From Breoghania sp037026715 (GTDB taxonomy: Bacteria > Pseudomonadota > Alphaproteobacteria > Rhizobiales > Stappiaceae), in the NCBI RefSeq assembly GCF_037026715.1, contig NZ_JBANCG010000023.1, forward strand, positions 1 through 10,078: DNA of 10,078 bases, in the 5' to 3' direction. How positions within the stretch are numbered: the first letter of the stretch is position 1; the number at the start of each line of letters is the position of its first letter. The position numbers and the translations under genes were made by a program. Positions 1 to 5,059 of this stretch are shown in pieces. The notes beneath the pieces were generated by a model that was not told where the DNA came from, ran no database searches, and saw only the letters and a program-made list of their open reading frames with translations.

Positions 1-1
1 G

Positions 2-247
2 CTTGAACGCCTGCCGGAGAGCGCCCCGAAAGACACTGCCGTTCACACGGTCGGCCAGCTCATGAAAGAAGCCGGCGCCGCCTGCGAGGCTGTCCTTGAT
101 GCCTATGAGGACGGAAAGCTCACACGGGCAGAGCGCGAGACGTGCCTTCGGGTTCTCGGCGCTGTCCAGCGCAAGCTCTCCGATGCCATCGCCATCATTT
201 CCGGTGCCACAATCTGCGAGGACGATGACGAGGAGGCTGCGGCATGA
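2..247 (+). CDS. C-terminal part of a putative phage CII-like regulatory protein (5'-partial)
   Basis: The frame is open from the left edge of the window, and 81 residues are visible before the TGA at 245-247. An internal ATG at 62 is not a convincing start because the same frame continues upstream. The visible part is helical and charged, with an EDGKLTRAE segment followed by a helix and an acidic tail (CEDDDEEAAA). A 'DG-x-(I/L)-(S/T)-x-x-E' element followed by a helix resembles the C-terminal half of phage CII/CP76-type regulators, but this is recall of a pattern, not a search result. Its stop overlaps the next ATG (ATGA), so it belongs to the same transcript as the replication genes. Function is tentative; that it is a real coding frame is fairly sure. 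Confidence 0.55.
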   Translation, partial: LERLPESAPKDTAVHTVGQLMKEAGAACEAVLDAYEDGKLTRAERETCLRVLGAVQRKLSDAIAIISGATICEDDDEEAAA

Positions 248-534
248 CCAAGGCCATTCCTCTCAACGCGACCGCATGCCTGACCGGCGAAATCACCGTG
301 GACAGCGGAGATCCCGCACTGACCTTTGCGGGCATGGCGCATTTCGGCGGGGCCATGGCAGACAAATTATGCCGGCAGTGCCGGTTTCACGGAATGTCTG
401 CCAACAGAACATATTCCCGGCTTACGGAAGAGCCCCGGGCTTTCCCTTGTGCGAAAACCCGTCAGCTTGGGCTCAAGGGCGCCCCGCCTGTGCCCGTCAA
501 TGCCCACGCCTGTAAATACTTCGAGCCGAAGTGA
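244..534 (+). CDS. Small cysteine-rich phage protein of unknown function, possibly zinc-binding
   Basis: A 96-residue protein whose ATG overlaps the upstream stop in an ATGA junction. Its TGA (532-534) lies 7 bases before the dnaB-like start, so translational coupling on both sides is likely. I do not recognise a named family. Visible features are four cysteines in the C-terminal half, C43-x2-C46, C69 and C90, with the segment CRQCRFHG around the first pair and CKYFEPK at the end. That spacing would suit a small zinc ribbon. There is no signal peptide or membrane segment. The position between a regulator and the helicase suggests a DNA-associated accessory role, but that is inference only. 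Confidence 0.7.
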   Translation: MTKAIPLNATACLTGEITVDSGDPALTFAGMAHFGGAMADKLCRQCRFHGMSANRTYSRLTEEPRAFPCAKTRQLGLKGAPPVPVNAHACKYFEPK

Positions 535-537
535 GGG
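533..537 (+). promoter_or_regulatory. Ribosome binding site GAGGG that fixes the helicase start
   Basis: GAGGG lies 4 bases before ATG 542 and overlaps the stop of the preceding gene. It supports 542 as the helicase start over the in-frame upstream codon at 326, which would add 72 unrelated residues overlapping the whole second half of the previous gene. Confidence 0.6.
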
Positions 538-541
538 CGCC

Positions 542-1948
542 ATGAACGCCCCCGTCATCCTCCAGGAACCCTTCAACGTCGAAGCCGAACACCAGATCCT
601 CGGTGCTCTCCTGCTCGACAATGAGGGCCTGAACCTCGTTTCCGGCTTCCTTGAGCCCGAACATTTCTATGTGCCGTGCCATGCGGAGATCTATCGGATC
701 ATCCGCGACCTGTGCGCGGAAGGCCGCGTCGCCAGCCCGGTATCGGTCAAGCACGGTCTGACGATCGAGCCGCCGAACGGCGAGGAAAAGGCCCGCTATC
801 TGGTCCGCCTCGTCGGGAATGCCGCTTCGAATGTCGTCGTGGCCGACTACGGCCGCGCCATCGTGGAACTGGCGACACGTCGCGAACTGATGCAAGCGGC
901 CGACACGCTGAAATACCACGCGGCCAATCTGCCCGTGGGCTCGATAGCAAAGATCATCGATGATGCAGACGCCGCCGCAGCCCATGCGCGCGCCAGCATT
1001 TCGTTTGAGGATGCCTCGCCGGATGATGTCGGCACGATCGGTGCGCAGTACATCGAGGATCTGACGCAAGCGCTCAAGGGGGAGGGGGCGGAAACCCCGT
1101 CCACGGGCTTTGCCGATCTCGACCGCAAGATCGGTTGCTGGCAGCCCGGCTGCCTCTATGTGCTGGCCGGCCGGCCCGGCATGGGCAAATCAGCCTTCGC
1201 TGTATCGTCCATGCTGCGCACGGTCGCTCTCAAGCCCAAGAGGGACGGGAGCCCGTTCGGTGCCGCCTATTTCTCGCTTGAGGTTCCCGCCGCCGATCTG
1301 TGGGCGCGCATGGCCTCCCACGAGATCTTCCGCCGGCACAGGGCCCGGATCGAATATCAGCAGATCAAGCGCAAGGCTGGCCTGAGCGACAGGGAAGCGA
1401 ATGCAGTCTGTGAGGCTCACTACGAGCTGAAAGACCTGCCCATCCGCATCTATGACCGGCCGGGCGTCACCATCGCCCAGGTGGAGGCGAAGGCGCGGGC
1501 GCTCAAGACGACGTGGGAACGGCGCGGGCAATCGCTCGACGTGATCTTCCTCGACCATCTGGGCCTGTTGCGCCCCTCGGCGCGCTACCGCGGCAACCGC
1601 ACGGCGGAGTTGACCGAAATCACGGCCCATTGCCTCGCCATGGCAAAGCGGCTCGGCGTCGCGCTTGTGCTTCTCTGCCAGCTTAACCGTGAGGTGGAGA
1701 AGCGCGAGGGCTGCCGGCCGCAGCTCTCCGACCTTCGCGAGTCCGGCTCGATCGAACAGGACGCCAATTCCGTCGTGTTCCTCTACCGGCCGGAATACTA
1801 CGCGATCCGCGATGCAACGCCGCTCGCCTTCGGCGACGAGAACCGCCTTGAGGCGATCGTTGCCAAGTCCCGCGACGGGGCAACAGGCTCGCTCGATCTC
1901 TACTGCGACATTGCAATCAACTTCATCGACAACGGGGGCGCGCGATGA
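542..1948 (+). CDS. dnaB: DnaB-type phage replicative DNA helicase
   Basis: A 468-residue hexameric 5'-3' helicase of the DnaB family, expected to unwind the phage replication fork in the cytoplasm and engage primase. The N-terminal DnaB domain occupies about residues 8-110 and the RecA-like ATPase about 180-460. Walker A is GRPGMGKS at 210-217 (Lys216). Walker B is VIFLD with Asp338. The conserved SDLRESGSIEQD motif is at 396-407, and AKSRDGATG at 441-449 carries the arginine-finger region. Length is typical of bacterial and phage DnaB. Start 542 is chosen because it has GAGGG 4 bases upstream and begins with the usual 'P.. ..AE..ILGALLLD' segment. The stop overlaps the next start (ATGA). 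The DUF1376 protein downstream may help load it. No key residue appears missing. The phage rather than host copy is inferred from context. Confidence 0.95.
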   Translation: MNAPVILQEPFNVEAEHQILGALLLDNEGLNLVSGFLEPEHFYVPCHAEIYRIIRDLCAEGRVASPVSVKHGLTIEPPNGEEKARYLVRLVGNAASNVVVADYGRAIVELATRRELMQAADTLKYHAANLPVGSIAKIIDDADAAAAHARASISFEDASPDDVGTIGAQYIEDLTQALKGEGAETPSTGFADLDRKIGCWQPGCLYVLAGRPGMGKSAFAVSSMLRTVALKPKRDGSPFGAAYFSLEVPAADLWARMASHEIFRRHRARIEYQQIKRKAGLSDREANAVCEAHYELKDLPIRIYDRPGVTIAQVEAKARALKTTWERRGQSLDVIFLDHLGLLRPSARYRGNRTAELTEITAHCLAMAKRLGVALVLLCQLNREVEKREGCRPQLSDLRESGSIEQDANSVVFLYRPEYYAIRDATPLAFGDENRLEAIVAKSRDGATGSLDLYCDIAINFIDNGGAR

Positions 1949-2880
1949 GCGGCATTCCCTACTTCAACTTCTACCCGGCGGACTTCATGAACGGGGTGCG
2001 CGGGCTGTCGCCTCAGGAGGTCGGCGTCTACACGATGCTCCTGTGCCGTATCTATGAGGAAAACGGCCCGGTCGATCTCCACTATCTGCGTCTGTCGACC
2101 TATTGCGGGATGCGCGAGAGCACGTTTCGCAAGGTGTTGGGAAAGCTCGTCGAGCTGGGCAAGCTGGAGATCCGGGGCGACTGCCTGACAAACGCGCGCG
2201 CCGAACTCGAAATTTCAAACCGTGCGGACAATCTGAAAAACAAGAAACGGGCTGGCGAAATTTCAGCCGAAAAAAGGCAGCAAAAACAGAGGGCGGCTCC
2301 AACAGGTGTTGAGCAGGTGCCCAACGATAAAAATACAAATAAGAATAATACCCCCCTTAATCCCCCCGAGGGGGACGCTCGGCCGAAGGTAGATCTGGAT
2401 CAGAAGTTCGAGGAATTCTGGCAAGCGTATCCGAAGCGGGAAGGCCCGAATCCCAAGAACCCGTGCGTCAGAAAGTTCAAGTCGGCCATCAAAGCCGGAG
2501 CTGAACCAGACCAGATGATCCAAGCGGCGAGGGCGTATGCGGCGCAGATGTCGGGTGAGCCGCCGAAGTTCGTCGCTCAGACACAGACTTGGCTCAACCA
2601 GAAGCGCTGGCAGGATTGCACTGACGCCGCCCAGCGTCGGGACGCGGAACAGGCAGTCACCCTCAACGGTCGCACCTACACCGCTCAGAGCATCAAGCGC
2701 GTTGTCTTCGAGACGCTGACCGGTGCCCGCACATGGCCGGCGGAAAAGCTCGGGCCAGAACCGGGCAAGCCGGGCTGCGCGATCCCGTCAGAGCTCGTCA
2801 CTGAGGTCCGGGCCGTCATCGCTGAGCGCTCGAAGCCCAAGTCCGAAATCATCCCGTTTCAGCCGCGTATGATCGCTTGA
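1945..2880 (+). CDS. DUF1376-family phage replication protein (YdaU-like; probable initiator or helicase loader)
   Basis: A 311-residue protein starting in an ATGA overlap with the helicase stop. Residues 1 to about 90 match the DUF1376 pattern (PYFNFYPADFMNGVRGLSPQEVGVY, positions 5-29, then a compact helical winged-helix-like region). A lysine/asparagine-rich low-complexity linker follows (about 95-150) and includes NTPLNPPEGD. The C-terminal part has FEEFWQAYPKR from residue 155 and WLNQKRW at 216-222, a pattern common at the C-termini of phage replication O/DnaT-like loaders. Position directly after dnaB supports a role in origin recognition or helicase loading. That role is inference; DUF1376 itself has no proven activity that I know of. 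The linker DNA is AT-rich and carries repeats (separate entries). Confidence 0.88.
   Translation: MSGIPYFNFYPADFMNGVRGLSPQEVGVYTMLLCRIYEENGPVDLHYLRLSTYCGMRESTFRKVLGKLVELGKLEIRGDCLTNARAELEISNRADNLKNKKRAGEISAEKRQQKQRAAPTGVEQVPNDKNTNKNNTPLNPPEGDARPKVDLDQKFEEFWQAYPKREGPNPKNPCVRKFKSAIKAGAEPDQMIQAARAYAAQMSGEPPKFVAQTQTWLNQKRWQDCTDAAQRRDAEQAVTLNGRTYTAQSIKRVVFETLTGARTWPAEKLGPEPGKPGCAIPSELVTEVRAVIAERSKPKSEIIPFQPRMIA
2208..2265. repeat. Two direct copies of CGAAATTTCA inside the DUF1376 gene (possible iterons)
   Basis: The 10-base sequence CGAAATTTCA occurs exactly at 2208-2217 and 2256-2265, 48 bases apart start to start. Each copy contains the perfect palindrome GAAATTTC, and the second is flanked by GGCTG/CAGCC arms. 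They precede an AT-rich stretch. The arrangement could be binding sites for the encoded protein; only two copies are visible, so chance or coding constraint is not excluded. Confidence 0.45.
2322..2372. other. AT-rich tract followed by two C6 runs and a G run; candidate unwinding region of a phage origin
   Basis: Bases 2322-2350 are almost entirely A and T in a GC-rich gene. They are followed by two C6 runs separated by TTAAT, then GAGGGGG, which can pair with the second C run. The tract encodes the flexible linker of the DUF1376 protein (NTNKNNTPLNPPEG). With the upstream repeats it resembles the lambda layout, where iterons and an AT-rich region lie inside the replication gene. Function is inferred. 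Confidence 0.4.
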
Positions 2881-2893
2881 GAAAGGCGCGTAG

Positions 2894-2938
2894 ATGACCA
2901 GCAAACGAACAGGGCCGTACATCGAGTGGGCGGCATAA
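2894..2938 (+). CDS. Very short ORF (14 codons) between DUF1376 and NusG-like genes; leader or remnant
   Basis: ATG at 2894 reads MTSKRTGPYIEWAA and stops at TAA 2936-2938. AAAGG at 2882-2886 is suitably placed as a ribosome site, and the stop lies 14 bases before the next ATG. It could be a leader peptide, the truncated start of a lost gene, or chance. Coding style resembles its neighbours, but the length is too short to judge. Confidence 0.22.
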   Translation: MTSKRTGPYIEWAA

Positions 2939-2952
2939 GGGCAGGGGGAAGC

Positions 2953-3465
2953 ATGGAAAAGCGCTGGTACGTCATCCGGGCCAATCCGCGTTGCGAGCGC
3001 CGGGCGATTGTCTCACTCGCAGAAGCCGGCATTGAGGCCTTCTGCCCGATGCAGCAGGTTCGCCGCAAGCGGGTGATCTGCGGCAAGCGGCGGACGAAGG
3101 ATATCGAAATGCCGCTGTTCAGCGGATACGTGTTCGTGGCGTTCCCGGCCGATGATCTGGCGTTCGGAGCGGCGAGGAAATGCGATGGCGTTGCGCAGTT
3201 CATTGCGGCACACGGGAGGCCGGTGGAAATCCGCGCGGACCGCGTCGAAGCGCTACAGGTGGCCCAGGACATGGGCATGTTCGACTTCCGTAAGGCCCGG
3301 CAGCGGGTGCAGTTCGCGATCGGGGAACTGGTGGTCATCCGCTCGGGATGGTTGGACGGGCAGGAGGCGACTGTGGAGGTCGTCAACAGCAAGACGGTTG
3401 GTGTGTCGCTGGAAACGGGCTTGCGGATCGTGGTGGATGCCGAGGTTCTAGAGAGGGCGGCTTAG
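2953..3465 (+). CDS. NusG/RfaH-like transcription elongation (antitermination) protein
   Basis: A 170-residue NusG-family protein. The N-terminal NGN domain spans about residues 4-100: it opens KRWYVIRANPRCERRA, followed by CPMQQVRRKR and PLFSGYVFVAF. A KOW-like C-terminal domain starts around Q120 (QFAIGELVVIRSGWLDGQEATVEV). Such proteins bind RNA polymerase and reduce pausing or termination, sometimes at specific operons. ATG 2953 is chosen over the in-frame GTG at 2926 because a GGGGGA ribosome site ends 3 bases upstream and the NGN domain begins there. As the last gene of the early operon it may act on downstream phage transcription. The 3' third (3310-3465) is duplicated at 4182-4337 with about 82% identity by hand alignment. 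Confidence 0.85.
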   Translation: MEKRWYVIRANPRCERRAIVSLAEAGIEAFCPMQQVRRKRVICGKRRTKDIEMPLFSGYVFVAFPADDLAFGAARKCDGVAQFIAAHGRPVEIRADRVEALQVAQDMGMFDFRKARQRVQFAIGELVVIRSGWLDGQEATVEVVNSKTVGVSLETGLRIVVDAEVLERAA

Positions 3466-3505
3466 CTCCCCGCGGCGTCCGGCTTCGCGCCACCAGCGAC
3501 CGGGC

Positions 3506-3808
3506 TCAGGCGGCCGTCTCCAGGCGTTCCACCTTGATCTTCGCCTCATTCTCACGGGCGTTTGCAAGGTCATATGCCGTCTGCATCTTCAAAAGCGTAT
3601 CCGCTCTCACGCCGAATGCTCTTTCGAAGCGGATCGCCATTTCGGCAGACAGATTTGCCTTGCCATTCAATAGGGCGCTCAGGGCCTGTCGGGACACGCC
3701 GAGATGCTCCGCAAGGGCGGTCACGCTTATCCCCGCCGGCTCGACGATTTCCGTCTTCAGCCAGTCTCCGACATGAACGGCGATCGAAGGGTGCATCCTA
3801 AGAGCCAT
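3506..3808 (-). CDS. higA: HigA-family antitoxin
   Basis: A 100-residue XRE-type DNA-binding antitoxin. It neutralises the HigB toxin encoded immediately upstream and is expected to repress the shared promoter. The protein opens MALRMHPSIAVHVGDWLKTE, and a helix-turn-helix lies in VTALAEHLGVSRQALSALLNG (about residues 29-49). AEMAIRFERAFG follows, the usual HigA/VapI signature. Its ATG lies 11 bases inside the end of higB, and GGAGGAT just upstream serves as ribosome site, so it is translationally coupled. The order toxin then antitoxin is typical for higBA. The gene converges on the NusG-like gene with a 40-base gap in which I see no clear terminator. Confidence 0.9.
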   Translation of the reverse strand: MALRMHPSIAVHVGDWLKTEIVEPAGISVTALAEHLGVSRQALSALLNGKANLSAEMAIRFERAFGVRADTLLKMQTAYDLANARENEAKIKVERLETAA

Positions 3809-4088
3809 GATAATCCTCCAGATCCATATCGATCAGGGCATTGTCTGCGTCGAGACGAAATGTCAGCCGCCAGTTTCGCGTCACGGTCATTGACCACGTT
3901 CCGTTGCGATCGCCGGTCAACTCGTGAAATCCGTAGTTTGGCGGCGTCGATAGCTCCGCCAAACTCTCGGCCGCATCGATGAAAGCGAGCATCTTTCGTA
4001 GCCGCATCGTATCGCCGACAATGCCCTTGGGGTTGCCTGTTTCAAAGAAACGCCGCAGCCCCTTGTGCCTGATGCTCTCAATCTTCAT
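3798..4088 (-). CDS. higB: HigB-family toxin (RelE-fold mRNA interferase)
   Basis: A 96-residue toxin of the HigB/RelE superfamily, members of which cleave mRNA on the ribosome. Family features are the opening IRHKGLRRFFETGNPKGI, the central RLRKMLAFIDAAESLAEL, and the C-terminal WSMTVTRNWRLTFRLD followed by DMDLEDYH. ATG 4088 is chosen because family members begin a few residues before RHKGL. The longer TTG start at 4124 would lie inside the -35 element and adds 12 residues with no family match. No Shine-Dalgarno sequence precedes 4088, and the promoter places transcription start at about the ATG. It overlaps higA by 11 bases. Full length with no obvious lesion. Confidence 0.9.
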   Translation of the reverse strand: MKIESIRHKGLRRFFETGNPKGIVGDTMRLRKMLAFIDAAESLAELSTPPNYGFHELTGDRNGTWSMTVTRNWRLTFRLDADNALIDMDLEDYHGS

Positions 4089-4095
4089 CGATGAG

Positions 4096-4124
4096 ATGAT
4101 AGGATCGGCGCCATGACCCGTCAA
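4096..4124 (-). promoter_or_regulatory. Near-consensus sigma-70 promoter for higBA
   Basis: On the minus strand, TTGACG (4119-4124) and TATCAT (4096-4101) are separated by exactly 17 bases. The -10 ends 7 bases upstream of the higB ATG (4088), so the predicted start of transcription is at, or within a couple of bases of, that ATG. A leaderless toxin transcript follows from this geometry; it is not shown directly. Confidence 0.65.
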
Positions 4125-4337
4125 GTGACGCGTGACAGTTTACAGATAAAGGTGCTGTTTGGGGGCGGCCTGCCGCCGGGACAGTTCGAGATCGGGGAGC
4201 ACATCGTGCCCCGCTCGGGATGGCTCGACGGGCAGGAGGCGACGGTAGAGGTCGTCAACAGCCAGACGGTCGGTGTGTCGCTGGAGACGGGCTTGCGGGT
4301 GGTGGTGGAGGTTGAGGGGGTCGAGAAGGCAGCGTAG
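4113..4337 (+). pseudogene. Orphan KOW-domain fragment of a NusG-like gene
   Basis: A 74-codon frame. Residues 24-74 copy the C-terminal KOW-like end of the NusG-like protein at 2953-3465 (SGWLDGQEATVEVVNS and SVGVSLETG-type segments, 40 of 51 identical). Residues 1-23 are unrelated to that gene's NGN domain, which is entirely absent. ATG 4113 has AGGA at 4102-4105 in a usable position, so a short KOW-only protein could still be made. The divergence from the intact copy suggests that it came from a related but different phage gene, not from a recent tandem duplication. Its start region overlaps the higB promoter spacer. Most likely a recombination remnant; a functional mini-protein is the alternative. 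Confidence 0.7.
4114..4136. promoter_or_regulatory. Cluster of TGAC/GTCA half-sites overlapping the -35; candidate HigA operator
   Basis: TGAC at 4114-4117, GTCA at 4120-4123, TGAC at 4126-4129 and TGAC at 4133-4136 form two inverted pairs with 2-base centres (TGAC-CC-GTCA and GTCA-AG-TGAC) plus one extra half-site. They overlap and lie just upstream of the -35, a normal place for antitoxin autorepression. The binding protein is inferred. Confidence 0.4.
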
Positions 4338-4371
4338 GCCGTTGGACGGTGAAGATGGACATGGAATCGAT

Positions 4372-4408
4372 CACCTGATCATGACCTTAAGTCAGGTGGG
4401 GCGCTTTT
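4372..4408 (+). terminator. Possible rho-independent terminator after the KOW fragment
   Basis: CACCTGA (4372-4378) and TCAGGTG (4392-4398) form a 7-base-pair stem with a 13-base loop. GGGCGC and TTTT (4405-4408) follow. The stem is modest and the T run is short and not adjacent, so this is a weak call. It would end rightward phage transcription before the change in composition. Confidence 0.35.
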
Positions 4409-5059
4409 CGTTCAATGGCCGCTTTGCGCCCTAAAGTCGGACGTAGGATTTACGACGATGGCGTCTCAAGAGTGGACGCCGATCCAGGTTGATCGTGCGT
4501 TCGAAAGGGGCGTGTCCGATAAATCGGCTGTCCGGTGGTAAAATGTGAACCTTACGGACGTGAAATTGCGACAACAAACGATGTCCGCAAAGGTATACCC
4601 GTGCGGACAGTCCCCCCGCCTACCCGCCTTATGTCTGCTCTGCGATGTCAAAACCGGATCAGCAAGCTGGTGGATGATGGCAAATGCCAGTTTTGTAGTG
4701 TCCGTCCTGCCTGCCCCCTATGGGGGGATGGCCGCACCAAAGGGAGCTAGATGCCCCCTCGTAAAAATTTGCATTTTTTGGCATCCAGTCTTCGACTGTA
4801 TTAGAGGCGCTTCAGGGCGGGTCCGGCCAAACTTCGCGACCAGGATGCGGAGCTCGTCAACTCAACCTAGCAGAGCCAAAGGCCCTATCGGTGACCTGAT
4901 AGTCTGGACAGCTAGTCTAAAGCTACATTCCACTGGACGAGAGCCCTGGTACGGCATCAGACGCGCTCTCTCGTGGCTTCTGCACAGCCCGCATATGGAC
5001 GGTAGCTCCGCCTGCGCCCTGACGATACTCACTCGCCAAAGTCCGGGAGTTTTGAAACC
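4409..5059. other. Gene-free spacer between the phage/TA block and the restriction-modification operon
   Basis: I find no convincing gene in these roughly 650 bases. Frames at 4535-4750 and 4545-5117 lack recognisable domains and good ribosome sites, and their composition does not look coding. A CxxC-containing stretch (CQFCSVRPACPLW, within 4682-4720) may be a decayed gene fragment. The spacer holds several inverted repeats: CCGAT-AA-ATCGG at 4516-4527, the nested hairpin at 4582-4609, a CCCCC/GGGGG pair near 4720, and GATGCC/GGCATC (4750-4755/4780-4785) around an A5...T6 core. GC content falls rightward through this region, so the left junction of the restriction island probably lies here. 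No integrase or clear att repeat is seen. Confidence 0.55.
4582..4609. repeat. Nested perfect inverted repeat (TGTCCGCA ... TGCGGACA)
   Basis: TGTCCGCA at 4582-4589 pairs perfectly with TGCGGACA at 4602-4609. The 12-base interior contains the palindrome GGTATACC at 4592-4599. It could be an operator, a recombination site or a structured RNA element. There is no T run, so a terminator is unlikely. Confidence 0.6.

Larger units (their letters stand above)
3310..4337. repeat. Imperfect direct repeat pair (3310-3465 and 4182-4337) bracketing the higBA module
   Basis: Two 156-base stretches align without gaps. I count 28 mismatches, so about 82% of bases and 40 of 51 amino acids are identical, and both end at a TAG. 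Sequence upstream of each copy is unrelated. The first copy is the KOW end of the intact NusG-like gene and the second is an orphan fragment. The toxin-antitoxin pair fills the space between them on the opposite strand. Confidence 0.9.

Noticed and set aside
326..541. 72-residue N-terminal extension of the helicase
   Set aside because: It overlaps the cysteine-rich gene in another frame. DnaB similarity starts after ATG 542, which has its own ribosome site.
1190..1630. Long minus-strand frames opposite the helicase, DUF1376 and NusG-like genes
   Set aside because: They are shadows of GC-rich coding sequence on the other strand, with no recognisable products.
4089..4124. Upstream TTG start for higB
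   Set aside because: It lies in the -35 element of the promoter, and the extra 12 residues have no family match.
4535..4750. 71-codon + strand frame with CQFCSVRPACPLW
   Set aside because: The cysteine stretch is suggestive of a decayed zinc-binding segment, but nothing else is recognisable and there is no ribosome site. It is mentioned only in the spacer entry.
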